The position numbers and the translations under genes are program-made. Positions 1 to 6,411 of a DNA stretch of 6,744 bases are shown here, in pieces; within the stretch, counting starts at the first letter, position 1; each line of letters begins with the position of its first letter. Under the pieces are notes generated by a model that saw nothing but the letters and a program-made list of their open reading frames with translations, did no database searches and was not told the DNA's origin. Location of the stretch: positions 1 to 6,744 of the forward strand of contig DLYC01000135.1 of assembly GCA_003447895.1 (NCBI GenBank), given 5' to 3'. The stretch is from Lachnospiraceae bacterium (GTDB taxonomy: Bacteria > Bacillota > Clostridia > Lachnospirales > Lachnospiraceae).

Positions 1-743
1 TCAAGCCCCTTCGGGAGCATATCCTGCGCGCTGGCGAGAAGGACAAACTGCCCGTCAAGCGGGAAGAAGTCCGGACATTCCCACATATTTCCGAGAACAT
101 GGTCATCCCTGATCAGCGTCCTCACAAAGGACCAGTGGACGCCGTCCTCACTGCGGTACAGGAGCATCTGTCCGCCGTGGTCCCTGTCCTGATTGGCCAC
201 AAGGACGCGGAATGTTCCGTCCTCCTCGATCCAGGGCTTTGGGTCTCTGAAGGCATAGGGATTTCCTCCCTCCGGAAGGTCTTTTCCCGTGATCACCGGG
301 TTTTTCGCGTACTTGACATAGTTATCTCCGTCGCCAAAAGCCAGATTCTGGGTCTGGACCTCCTGTTCCTCCCCGTTCTCGTCAATGATCAGCACACGTC
401 CGGTGTACATGATCATCTGCCTTCCGTCGGGGAGCGTTACCGCGTTTCCGGAATAACAGCCGTCGCGGTCATAGGGCCTGTCAGGCGCCATCGCGACAGG
501 CAGGTAGGTCCAGTGAATCAGGTCCTCGCTGACTGCATGCCCCCAGTGCATCGGTCCCCAGTGGGAATCGTAGGGGTGATACTGGTAAAACATGTGGTAC
601 TGACCGTCATAATAGGAAAACCCGTTGGGATCGTTCATCCAGCCCACCCTCGCCGAGAGGTGGAAAGCCGGGCGGTCTTTGACATCGATCAATCTCTCTT
701 TCTCTTCTTCGTATCTTCTTGCGTCTCTTAATACCTGACTCAT
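1..743 (-). CDS. Glycoside hydrolase family 32 beta-fructosidase (sucrose / sucrose-6-phosphate hydrolase type), 3' part outside the window
   Basis: The first 247 residues are visible and the C-terminus runs off the left edge. GH32 enzymes cleave terminal beta-fructofuranosyl bonds in sucrose, sucrose-6-phosphate or fructo-oligosaccharides by a retaining mechanism. All three family signatures are present in order: WMNDPNG with the nucleophile Asp38, FRDPK with the transition-state-stabilising Asp167, and WECPD with the acid/base Glu222. The spacing is normal for the five-bladed propeller. The N-terminus (MSQVLRDARRYEEEKERL) is charged and has no signal peptide, which points to a cytosolic enzyme acting on imported sugar. 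The ATG at 743 follows GAAAGGG with about five bases of spacing. It is the third gene of a minus-strand cluster with another GH32 and a HAD phosphatase, 112 bases after the HAD stop. The family is certain; the substrate (sucrose, sucrose-6-phosphate or short fructan) cannot be read from the sequence. Confidence 0.93.
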   Translation of the reverse strand, partial: MSQVLRDARRYEEEKERLIDVKDRPAFHLSARVGWMNDPNGFSYYDGQYHMFYQYHPYDSHWGPMHWGHAVSEDLIHWTYLPVAMAPDRPYDRDGCYSGNAVTLPDGRQMIMYTGRVLIIDENGEEQEVQTQNLAFGDGDNYVKYAKNPVITGKDLPEGGNPYAFRDPKPWIEEDGTFRVLVANQDRDHGGQMLLYRSEDGVHWSFVRTLIRDDHVLGNMWECPDFFPLDGQFVLLASAQDMLPKGL

Positions 744-779
744 TGCAGCCCTTTCACATTTGTATTCTTTACAGATGCA

Positions 780-803
780 AGGAGCACGGACTTCCGTGCT
801 CCT
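780..803 (-). other. Intercistronic hairpin before the downstream GH32 gene
   Basis: GGAGCACGG and CCGTGCTCC form a perfect 9-bp stem around ACTT, extended by one A-T pair at the base. In minus-strand RNA the stem is followed by UUGCAUCUGU, which is not a convincing U-tract. It may therefore be an mRNA processing or stability element, or a partial terminator that lowers expression of the last gene, rather than a full stop. No clear promoter lies between the hairpin and the GH32 start at 743, so that gene is probably expressed by read-through from upstream. Confidence 0.6.
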
Positions 804-855
804 GCACCTTTGGGTCCTGTAAAGCCTCAGTCGGCCTTCGCCTTCCGTTCAGGCC

Positions 856-1632
856 TTATGCCTCATCTCTCATACTGTCCTCAAGCGCGTCCACGATCGT
901 CTCCACGACCTTTGTCGCTTTCTTCTGTACGACCTCAGGCGCGTAAGGGAATGTATAGGACACATCGGAGGCCTCCAGAAGAGGCAGGTCGTTGATGGAA
1001 TCGCCGATTCCGTAGAGCTTGATGTCCCCGTATGTCTCTCTCATATACTCGCGGAGGAACTCCACGCCCTTTCCCTTGGAGCATCCCTTGGGCGCGATAT
1101 CGATCTCAATGACGTTCTGGAAGGCGTTGACACTGTCGCCCCAGATCTCATTGATCTCTGCCGCCATTCTCTCGGCCTCGTCCAGGCTCTCCGTGTGGAT
1201 GCTGACCTGGTGGATCAGGCCCTTCGGGCAGTCCGCCACACTCTTTACCACATAATACTTGCCCGGATAATCCATGGGCGCGAAGACGCAGATGTCGCCT
1301 TCCACATCCAGTGTGAATCGATAATTTTCAATTCCGTACTTGTCGAGAATGGCCTGCGCGACTTCCGGGTCTACGCCGCGCTTTCGGATCTCCTGAAGAT
1401 CCTTGTCCACAATATTGGCGCCGCTGCTCGTGATATAGAAGTCAGGCTCCACAAATCCCGTGATAAAGGGTGTCAGGCCGCCGACCTGTCTTCCCGTGCA
1501 GAGGCCGAACAGATGGCCGGCCTTCTGGTACTCGCGGATCTTCTCCACGTTCTCGGCGGGGAGCTTGCGGTCGTCCTCCGCCTTGTAGAAATACAGTGTC
1601 CCGTCGAAATCACTTGCAAATACTTTCTTCAT
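856..1632 (-). CDS. Cof-type HAD-IIB family sugar-phosphate phosphatase
   Basis: The protein is 258 residues, the usual size for Cof-like HAD-IIB hydrolases, which remove phosphate from small metabolites, often sugar phosphates, in the cytosol. All four HAD motifs are visible: SDFDGTL with the nucleophile Asp8 and general acid Asp10; CTGR with Thr46; a Lys in CSKGKG (about Lys186); and GIGDSINDLPLL with the Mg-binding Asp211 and Asp215. The region between motifs II and III, about residues 85-180, is the C2-type cap expected for this subclass. The ATG at 1632 is preceded by AGGAGG with nine bases of spacing, and the gene begins 31 bases after the stop of the upstream GH32, so the two are likely co-transcribed. 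Lying between two beta-fructosidases suggests it acts on a phosphorylated sugar from the same pathway, but that role is an inference; HAD-IIB substrates cannot be predicted from sequence. Confidence 0.9.
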   Translation of the reverse strand: MKKVFASDFDGTLYFYKAEDDRKLPAENVEKIREYQKAGHLFGLCTGRQVGGLTPFITGFVEPDFYITSSGANIVDKDLQEIRKRGVDPEVAQAILDKYGIENYRFTLDVEGDICVFAPMDYPGKYYVVKSVADCPKGLIHQVSIHTESLDEAERMAAEINEIWGDSVNAFQNVIEIDIAPKGCSKGKGVEFLREYMRETYGDIKLYGIGDSINDLPLLEASDVSYTFPYAPEVVQKKATKVVETIVDALEDSMRDEA

Positions 1633-1663
1633 ATCCTTCGGCCTCCTCTCCGGCAGATCACGG

Positions 1664-3121
1664 TCATACTACGAAGTCATCCCTGACGGACGCTTTGAGC
1701 TTCCAGATCGTAACCTTGACATCACCTTTTACCGCGTAGTGGAACTCGTCTTTAGTCGGATAGCTGTGTGCCGAGAAGGTCGCTTCCCCGTCGTTGGCAA
1801 AATATTCAACCGTGCTCCTGTCCACAAAGATATCCAGTTTCCTGAGCCCGTTCTCAAGCGGCATCTCCAGCACTTCACCGATCTCTACGTTGCAGCGGTT
1901 TTCCATGCCCGATTTGTCGAATGTGCAGACGCCCCTCGCCGCGTCATAATGCATCGTAAGGCCGCCGGTTCCGTCCGCTTTTGTAAAGAGGTTAAAGTCC
2001 GCGTCTCCGCCGCCGAAAATCGCCTCGATCTCGCAGGCTGCGGGAAGTGTGCCGTCCGCGGGGGCCTCCCCGTCGCGAAGACCGTAGACAGCGCTCACAG
2101 GGGTCTGGAAGAGCTTTCCGTCTCTGATGCGAAGCTCTCTGGGAAGTCCCATGCTGCCCTCCCAGTCCTCAGGCTCCGTGCAGTAGTGATTGTCCGGAAG
2201 GCCGATCCATCCGATCAGGATCGCCTTGTCGGGATCCCCGACGTTGGACGCGCCCTGCGCCGCATAGAAGTCGAAGCCGAAATCCAGGTACCGGTATCCG
2301 CCGTCCGGCGTAAATGTCAGCGTGTCGTAATCCATAGAACCGATCAGATACACGTTGTGGTTCGTGCTCTCTGCCCTGCCCGGGAGCTTCGTGTACTGGG
2401 GCGAGAAGATCAGAAGATCCTTGCCGCTGATATTGACGATATAGGGGCACTCCCACATTCCGCCAAAGCTCTCGAAGCCGGGGACCTTGAGCTGTCCCGC
2501 AAATTTCCAGCCGCTCAGAAGCTCCTTTGACTGATAGATGAGGATCGTCCCCTTCTTGTCCAGGGTCTGCGCGCCGATCAGGATATAATACATATCCTTC
2601 TCTTCGTTGTAGATGACCTTGGGGTCTCTCTGGTGCTCGCTGTAGTCATCGCGGGGACCGAACAGAGGCTCCGGAAGCTTCTCGGGGCGCCCGTCCGCGC
2701 CAAGGATCGCCGCGCATGTCCAGGGCGTGCGCACCCAGTTCTCATCTCTGTGATTTCCGGTATAGAAGAAATACAGGTCATCCCCCGCCGAGATCGCGGA
2801 TCCTGAGTGGGTACCTTTGTTGTCGTAATCTCTGTCGGGAGAAAGCCCTACGCCTTCGTTCTTCCAGTGCACAAGGTCCTCACTGGTCACATGGTACCAG
2901 TACTTGAGCCCGTGTACGGCGCCCCAGGGGCACCACTGATAGAAAAGATGCCATACGCCTTTGTGATACGTAAATCCGTTCGGATCGCTCGAAAGGCCTG
3001 TTACCGGCTGCACGTGATAGGTCTGCCTGTAGACCGATTTGGAAATCCTCTCATGCAGCTCCCGGATCTCTTCCGCGCTCTTTAATACTCTATACCTCTC
3101 ATCTCTGGTCCATTCCCTCAT
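1664..3121 (-). CDS. Glycoside hydrolase family 32 beta-fructosidase, divergent paralogue of the other GH32 in the window
   Basis: The protein is 485 residues, a full-length bacterial GH32 with an N-terminal five-bladed propeller (about residues 30-330) and a C-terminal beta-sandwich (about 345-485). The nucleophile motif reads GLSSDPNG (Asp46), where the common form is WMNDPNG. The other two signatures are standard: HQRDPKV with Asp166, and GGMWECPY with the acid/base Glu224. All three catalytic acids are therefore present. There is no signal peptide, so it should act inside the cell on imported beta-fructosides or their phosphates. The frame is open back to 3286, but I chose 3121: two ATGs stand in tandem (3124 and 3121), GGGAGG lies five bases from the second and only two from the first, and a predicted promoter lies inside the upstream extension. 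It is the first gene of the GH32-HAD-GH32 cluster. The changed motif suggests substrate preferences different from the other GH32. Confidence 0.92.
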   Translation of the reverse strand: MREWTRDERYRVLKSAEEIRELHERISKSVYRQTYHVQPVTGLSSDPNGFTYHKGVWHLFYQWCPWGAVHGLKYWYHVTSEDLVHWKNEGVGLSPDRDYDNKGTHSGSAISAGDDLYFFYTGNHRDENWVRTPWTCAAILGADGRPEKLPEPLFGPRDDYSEHQRDPKVIYNEEKDMYYILIGAQTLDKKGTILIYQSKELLSGWKFAGQLKVPGFESFGGMWECPYIVNISGKDLLIFSPQYTKLPGRAESTNHNVYLIGSMDYDTLTFTPDGGYRYLDFGFDFYAAQGASNVGDPDKAILIGWIGLPDNHYCTEPEDWEGSMGLPRELRIRDGKLFQTPVSAVYGLRDGEAPADGTLPAACEIEAIFGGGDADFNLFTKADGTGGLTMHYDAARGVCTFDKSGMENRCNVEIGEVLEMPLENGLRKLDIFVDRSTVEYFANDGEATFSAHSYPTKDEFHYAVKGDVKVTIWKLKASVRDDFVV

Positions 3122-3126
3122 CATTA

Positions 3127-3132
3127 CCTCCC
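3127..3132 (-). promoter_or_regulatory. Ribosome binding site that decides the start of the GH32 gene at 3121
   Basis: GGGAGG lies five bases from the ATG at 3121 and only two from the in-frame ATG at 3124. This favours the second ATG and argues against the longer open frame that begins at 3286. Confidence 0.75.
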
Positions 3133-3164
3133 ATAACTGAATAGGATCGACTGATACCGATTTC

Positions 3165-3173
3165 ATTTTACCA
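3165..3173 (-). promoter_or_regulatory. Predicted extended -10 promoter of the GH32-HAD-GH32 cluster
   Basis: On the minus strand the sequence is TGG-TAAAAT, an extended -10 element. Transcription would start near 3158 and leave a leader of about 37 bases. No good -35 box lies 16-18 bases upstream. The element sits just downstream of the pta terminator, where a promoter for an independent unit is expected. No clear catabolite-control or LacI-type operator could be picked out around it. Confidence 0.5.
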
Positions 3174-3212
3174 TGTACCGGGGTTACAGACCACCTGAGA
3201 TTTACAGATCTG

Positions 3213-3253
3213 AAAAAAACGCGCTTCGCGGAAAAGATCCCGCGGAGCGCGTT
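3213..3253 (-). terminator. Rho-independent terminator downstream of pta
   Basis: In minus-strand RNA a GC-rich stem of 14 positions (3240-3253 pairing with 3218-3231, one C-A mismatch) has an eight-base loop and runs directly into a seven-base T tract (3213-3219). It lies about 87 bases beyond the pta stop codon and before the GH32 promoter, so it separates the two transcription units. The opposite orientation lacks a good T tract. Confidence 0.9.
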
Positions 3254-3274
3254 CATTTGCATTTTGTACAGACC

Positions 3275-3300
3275 GGGCACTGTCAAAAAAGTGACAGCCC
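3275..3300 (-). other. Second hairpin in the pta 3' untranslated region
   Basis: GGGC and TGTCA on the left pair with TGACA and GCCC on the right, with a two-base bulge and a small A/T-rich loop. It lies 40 bases after the pta stop and 22 bases before the terminator stem. No T tract follows it in minus-strand RNA; the T run is in the loop. An mRNA 3'-end stabilising structure is more likely than a terminator. Confidence 0.5.
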
Positions 3301-3339
3301 TCTGTATTTTGCCTCCCGAATCGGAGAAGCTCTCATCCC

Positions 3340-4329
3340 TTATGCCAGAGCAGCAGTGATGATCGCCATGGAATAAACCTCGATCGCGTTGCAGCCGCGG
3401 GAGAGGTCGTTGATCTGGGCGTTGAGGCCAAGAAGGATGGGGCCGTAAGCTTCGAACTGACCCATGCGCTGTGCGATCTTGTAGCCAAGGTTTCCTGCGT
3501 TGATGTCAGGGAAAATAAATGTGTTGGCATAGCCTGCGACCTTGGAGCCGGGCTTCTTCTGCTGGCCTACGCGGGGAGAAACGGCCGCGTCGAACTGCAT
3601 CTCGCCGTCGATCGGGATATCGGGATATTTCTCCTGTGCCTTCCTGGTTGCGTTCTGCATCTTGGTAACGGAAGGATCCTTCGCGGAACCTGCTGTGGAG
3701 AAGGAAAGGAAAGCGACCTTGGGGTCGATACCGAAGACCTTCGCGCACTCAGCGGTCTCGCCGCAGATCTCAACCAGATCATCCTCAGAGGGATTGATGT
3801 TGATCGCGCAGTCACCCATTGCGATAACTTCTCTTCCGCCGGTAGCCGCTGCACGGACAAGAATGAAGCAGGAAGATACGATGCTGTTTCCGGGTTTCGT
3901 CTTGATGATCTGAAGAGCCGGACGAACTGTGTCAGCTGTGGAATAGGTTGCGCCGCCGAGCAGGCAGTCCGCAATTTTCATCTTTACGAGCATGGTTCCG
4001 AAGTAGTTGGGCTGAAGAAGGATCGGTCTTGCCTTCTCGGGAGTCATGCCTTTGCTCTTTCTCAGTTCGCAGAAAACATCTACCATCTCGTCGAAACGGT
4101 CATATTTGGCGGGATCGATGATCCTTGCGCCGCGGATATTGTAGCCTTCCTCTTCCGCTGCGTCCTGAATCGCTTCCTCATTTCCTACCAGGATCGGTGT
4201 CAGGAAATTGCTTGCCAGAAGACGGGAAGCCGCCTCCAGGATTCTTGCGTCTGTTCCCTCTGTGAAGACGATCGTCTTGGGATTCTCTTTCAGTTTCTTG
4301 ATCATTCCGCCAAAGCCATAAGCACTCAT
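3340..4329 (-). CDS. pta: Phosphate acetyltransferase
   Basis: The 329-residue protein matches short, single-domain Pta, which interconverts acetyl-CoA plus phosphate and acetyl phosphate plus CoA in the cytosol. With acetate kinase it yields ATP and acetate in fermenters. Family blocks seen include FTEGTDARILEAA (22-34), ADCLLGGATYSTADTVRPAL (120-139), DGEMQFDAAV (241-250), PGSKVAGYANTFIFPDINAG (260-279) and GPILLGLNAQINDLSRGC (296-313). Ser310 and Arg311 align with the catalytic Ser/Arg pair known in archaeal Pta. The acidic residue expected just after appears to be Glu317 rather than Asp; this rests on remembered alignment. The ATG at 4329 follows AGGAGG with nine bases of spacing. It has its own promoter upstream and a terminator downstream, so it appears monocistronic. 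The usual partner ackA is not next to it on the downstream side. Confidence 0.96.
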   Translation of the reverse strand: MSAYGFGGMIKKLKENPKTIVFTEGTDARILEAASRLLASNFLTPILVGNEEAIQDAAEEEGYNIRGARIIDPAKYDRFDEMVDVFCELRKSKGMTPEKARPILLQPNYFGTMLVKMKIADCLLGGATYSTADTVRPALQIIKTKPGNSIVSSCFILVRAAATGGREVIAMGDCAININPSEDDLVEICGETAECAKVFGIDPKVAFLSFSTAGSAKDPSVTKMQNATRKAQEKYPDIPIDGEMQFDAAVSPRVGQQKKPGSKVAGYANTFIFPDINAGNLGYKIAQRMGQFEAYGPILLGLNAQINDLSRGCNAIEVYSMAIITAALA

Positions 4330-4376
4330 TGTGTATTACCTCCTAATGTATTTTTTGTAAAATCATCCTTAGCAAC

Positions 4377-4385
4377 AATATAACA
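4377..4385 (-). promoter_or_regulatory. Predicted extended -10 promoter of pta
   Basis: The minus strand reads TGT-TATATT within TTTTTGTGTTATATTG, a good extended -10 element. Transcription would begin near 4370, leaving a leader of about 40 bases that contains the AGGAGG site. No convincing -35 box is found at normal spacing. The same TTTTGTGTTATA string occurs in the metF promoter. Confidence 0.6.
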
Positions 4386-4440
4386 CAAAAACAGGACAAA
4401 TATCCCTGCGAATTGTTTATCTTTGGGGACAATCCGAAAG

Positions 4441-6162
4441 TTATTTTTTTATCAAGCCCAGGCTCCGGTATCGGTTCACGCACTGGAAAATCTCCTGCCG
4501 CCGGGGCATCGCCATCGCCGGCACATTTCGCCTCGTGTCAGAGAGCGCCGTGAGTCCCTCCTGTCCGATCCGGCTCTCGAGAAGCGCCAGCGCCTCGCGG
4601 ACCGTCCGATTTCCGTCGAAGATCTCCGCCTCGAGAACTTTCAGGCACTGCGCGAGCGCCTGCACCTGCTCGGTGTCCGCGATCTGGGCAAGTCCCCTCA
4701 GGTCCACGTTCTCCCGGTTGATGCTGAAACTGTCCTTTCCCATCACCTTACTCTTTGCGCGCCTCTGGCCGCTCTCCCTGTTCTTTGCACGCGCGGGCAC
4801 CCTGTCAAAGACCGGCGTCCCTGGCCAGGACGACTCGGGAAGCTCGTTCCCGGGGCCAAAAGCCAGCGCCGCCGCTCTCGCCTTCTCCGTGATCTCCCGC
4901 GGCACATACTCGTCCATCTGGATGACCCTGTCCGCGATGCGGAAGTAGGCACCGGAGCTTCCCGCCACCAGCACTGTGGAGATGCCTTCCTTCTCATACA
5001 GGTCGCGGGCTCTCGCGATAAAGGGCGTGATCGGCTCTTTCTCCTCCGAGACCACCTTCGCCATCAGGGCGTCCCGGAGCATGAAATTGGTCGCGCAGGT
5101 ATCCTCATCGATCAAAAAAGTGCGGCATCCGGCTTCGATCGCCTCGATCGTATTGGCCGCCTGCGAAGTACTTCCGCTTGCATTGTCGGAATAAAACCTT
5201 CGGCAGTCCGTTCCGCTGGGCAGGTTGTTTATAAACATCGAGATATCCGTACCGCAGATCCTCCTGCCGTCCTCGGCGCGGATCTTGACCGCCGTCTCTT
5301 CCGTGATCACAAGTTCCCTTCCGTCTCCGGCGATATGGTTATAAACGCCCCGCTCGAGGGCCTCCAGGAGCGTCGATTTGCCGTGGTAGCCGCCGCCGAC
5401 GATCAGCGTGATGCCCTTTGCGATCCCCATGCCGGACACTTCGCCTCTGTGCGGAAGGCGGATCGTCACTTCCATCTCCCCGGGCGACCGGAAAGGGACC
5501 GCCTTTTGGAGAGGCCTTTGGGACACGCCGCTCTCCCTGGGCAGAACGGACCCGTTGGCCACAAAGGCAACAAGGTCGTTTTCAAGAAGATACCGACGAA
5601 GAAAGGCCTGGTCATCCGCAAGCTCCGCGGCGGCCCGCTTTTTCGCCTCATCCTCCCGGTGCCGGAAAAGCGTCCGCTCCGAGATGGCCGGCAGATATTC
5701 AAACAGGATCCGGATCAGTTCCCCCGCGCTGATCGATCTTCCGTTTGCCGGAAAGCCGATCTCCATCCTCATGACGATGTCCCCGCTCGCGGGATCCACA
5801 TGGCAGGCCGTTCTCTCCAGGATCTCCTGCCCCGGCCTGCTGCAGCCGATGAGGCCGCTCTTCCCCGAGCCGTGCGCCCTGAAGGAGAACCTGGCCGCCT
5901 CTTCACTGAAGGCCCTCACGAGGCCGTCCTCGAAGGCGATCCGCCTCTCCGCGGTCGAATACAGTTCCCCGGGAAAGCCGCTTCTTCTTCCGCTCACCCA
6001 AATGCTGACCTTGGAGGGCGCCGCGAACGGGTCCCCCTGCACATGATCGATACTCAGTGTATATTTTGGAAAGGCCCAGCTTCCCGCAAGGTCCTTGTAA
6101 GCGGGATAGCCTTTTCTGTCAATCCTTCTGATCTCCTGTCTCAGTTCCGCGTCTGTTCTCAA
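4441..6162 (-). CDS. ABC-class ATPase of the COG3044 / PF09818 family, function unknown in bacteria
   Basis: With a TTG start at 6162 the protein has 573 residues, normal for this family of soluble ABC-type ATPases. Known family features seen in order: an N-terminal block with RIDRKGYPAYKDL; a conserved GSGKSG (98-103); the Walker A loop GGGYHGKST (256-264); an ABC-signature-like SGSTSQA (329-335); Walker B FLIDEDT with Asp352/Glu353; and VLVAGSSGAYF before a basic linker (456-472) and a helical C-terminal part. No membrane segments or transporter partner are seen, so transport is unlikely. A trypanosome relative, MRB1590, is an RNA-editing factor with an RNA-binding pore, so nucleic acid binding is possible but unproven here. 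The TTG has GGAGG six bases upstream and fits the family N-terminus. An in-frame ATG at 6246 would add 28 Arg/Lys-rich residues but has only AAAGG touching it. The gene stands alone, divergent from metF and upstream of pta. Confidence 0.9.
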   Translation of the reverse strand: MRTDAELRQEIRRIDRKGYPAYKDLAGSWAFPKYTLSIDHVQGDPFAAPSKVSIWVSGRRSGFPGELYSTAERRIAFEDGLVRAFSEEAARFSFRAHGSGKSGLIGCSRPGQEILERTACHVDPASGDIVMRMEIGFPANGRSISAGELIRILFEYLPAISERTLFRHREDEAKKRAAAELADDQAFLRRYLLENDLVAFVANGSVLPRESGVSQRPLQKAVPFRSPGEMEVTIRLPHRGEVSGMGIAKGITLIVGGGYHGKSTLLEALERGVYNHIAGDGRELVITEETAVKIRAEDGRRICGTDISMFINNLPSGTDCRRFYSDNASGSTSQAANTIEAIEAGCRTFLIDEDTCATNFMLRDALMAKVVSEEKEPITPFIARARDLYEKEGISTVLVAGSSGAYFRIADRVIQMDEYVPREITEKARAAALAFGPGNELPESSWPGTPVFDRVPARAKNRESGQRRAKSKVMGKDSFSINRENVDLRGLAQIADTEQVQALAQCLKVLEAEIFDGNRTVREALALLESRIGQEGLTALSDTRRNVPAMAMPRRQEIFQCVNRYRSLGLIKK

Positions 6163-6168
6163 CTCATA

Positions 6169-6173
6169 CCTCC
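6169..6173 (-). promoter_or_regulatory. Ribosome binding site supporting the TTG start of the ABC-class ATPase
   Basis: GGAGG is followed by six bases (TATGAG) and then TTG. The out-of-frame ATG in between is only one base from GGAGG and opens a two-codon frame, ATG AGT TGA, whose stop overlaps the TTG. The in-frame upstream ATG at 6246 has no comparable site. Confidence 0.7.
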
Positions 6174-6200
6174 GTCTGTGAAGCGCCCCCCTCTTTCTCT

Positions 6201-6306
6201 GCGCGGTCAAGGGGATTTTGTTCCGTCGAATACCGTGAACCCGCATCCTTTCTTCTTGCCGCGCGGTCAGGGGCTTTTCCCGCCTTCGCCGCGCAGTCGG
6301 GCTTCC
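6201..6306 (-). repeat. Three imperfect direct repeats in the leader of the ABC-class ATPase
   Basis: Read on the plus strand, GCGCGGTCAAGGGGATTTT (6201-6219), GCGCGGTCAGGGGCTTTT (6261-6278) and the weaker GCGCAGTCGGGCTTCC (6291-6306) start exactly 60 and 30 bases apart. They fill most of the roughly 160-base stretch between the predicted transcription start (about 6324) and the TTG. Read in the ATPase frame, the first two encode a repeated P-L-T-A and the third P-T-A, because the spacing is a multiple of three. Whether they are leader RNA elements, binding sites or the remains of a coding extension is open. Confidence 0.6.
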
Positions 6307-6330
6307 TGCGGTAAGCCTCCGGCAGGCACT

Positions 6331-6339
6331 ATTTTAACA
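6331..6339 (-). promoter_or_regulatory. Predicted extended -10 promoter of the ABC-class ATPase
   Basis: The minus strand reads TGT-TAAAAT. No -35 box lies at standard spacing; a TTGTCT occurs but is 21 bases away. Transcription would start near 6324 and give a leader of about 160 bases before the TTG start. It is back to back with the metF promoter about 65 bases away. Confidence 0.45.
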
Positions 6340-6402
6340 CCGGCGGCGTTTTTTCGCAGACAAATTTTAGAAAGAGTTTTAGTAGTACCGTTTCTGCTTT
6401 TG

Positions 6403-6411
6403 TGTTATACT
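6403..6411 (+). promoter_or_regulatory. Predicted extended -10 promoter of metF
   Basis: TGT-TATACT within CTTTTGTGTTATACTG is a strong extended -10 element with a weak -35 region. Transcription would start near 6418, leaving a leader of about 38 bases. That is too short for an S-box or other SAM riboswitch, so any methionine control must act another way. A small GCGGTA-aag-TATCGC hairpin (6420-6434) lies at the very 5' end of the leader. Confidence 0.6.

Noticed and set aside
99..731. A 210-codon plus-strand frame opposite the left GH32 gene
   Set aside because: Antisense shadow; the minus strand carries all three GH32 signatures in this stretch.
836..855. Hairpin AGGCC/GGCCT just after the HAD stop codon
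   Set aside because: Only five base pairs with a large loop and no T tract; easily chance in GC-rich DNA.
1739..2530. A 263-codon plus-strand frame opposite the GH32 gene
   Set aside because: Antisense shadow of a confirmed GH32 gene; composition is unlike a protein and no ribosome site is seen.
3141..3165. ATCG/CGAT half-sites near the GH32 promoter as a LacI-type operator
   Set aside because: The symmetry is only four bases per side with no family consensus, so it is not supportable without comparison to relatives.
3122..3286. N-terminal extension of the GH32 gene to an ATG at 3286
   Set aside because: The extra codons cross the pta terminator and the predicted promoter, and the GGGAGG site points to 3121.
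4386..4410. Possible terminator for the ABC-class ATPase (CAGG...CCTG followed by TTTTT)
   Set aside because: The stem is only four base pairs plus a wobble and overlaps the pta promoter region, so it is too weak to call. The ATPase has no clear terminator in this window.
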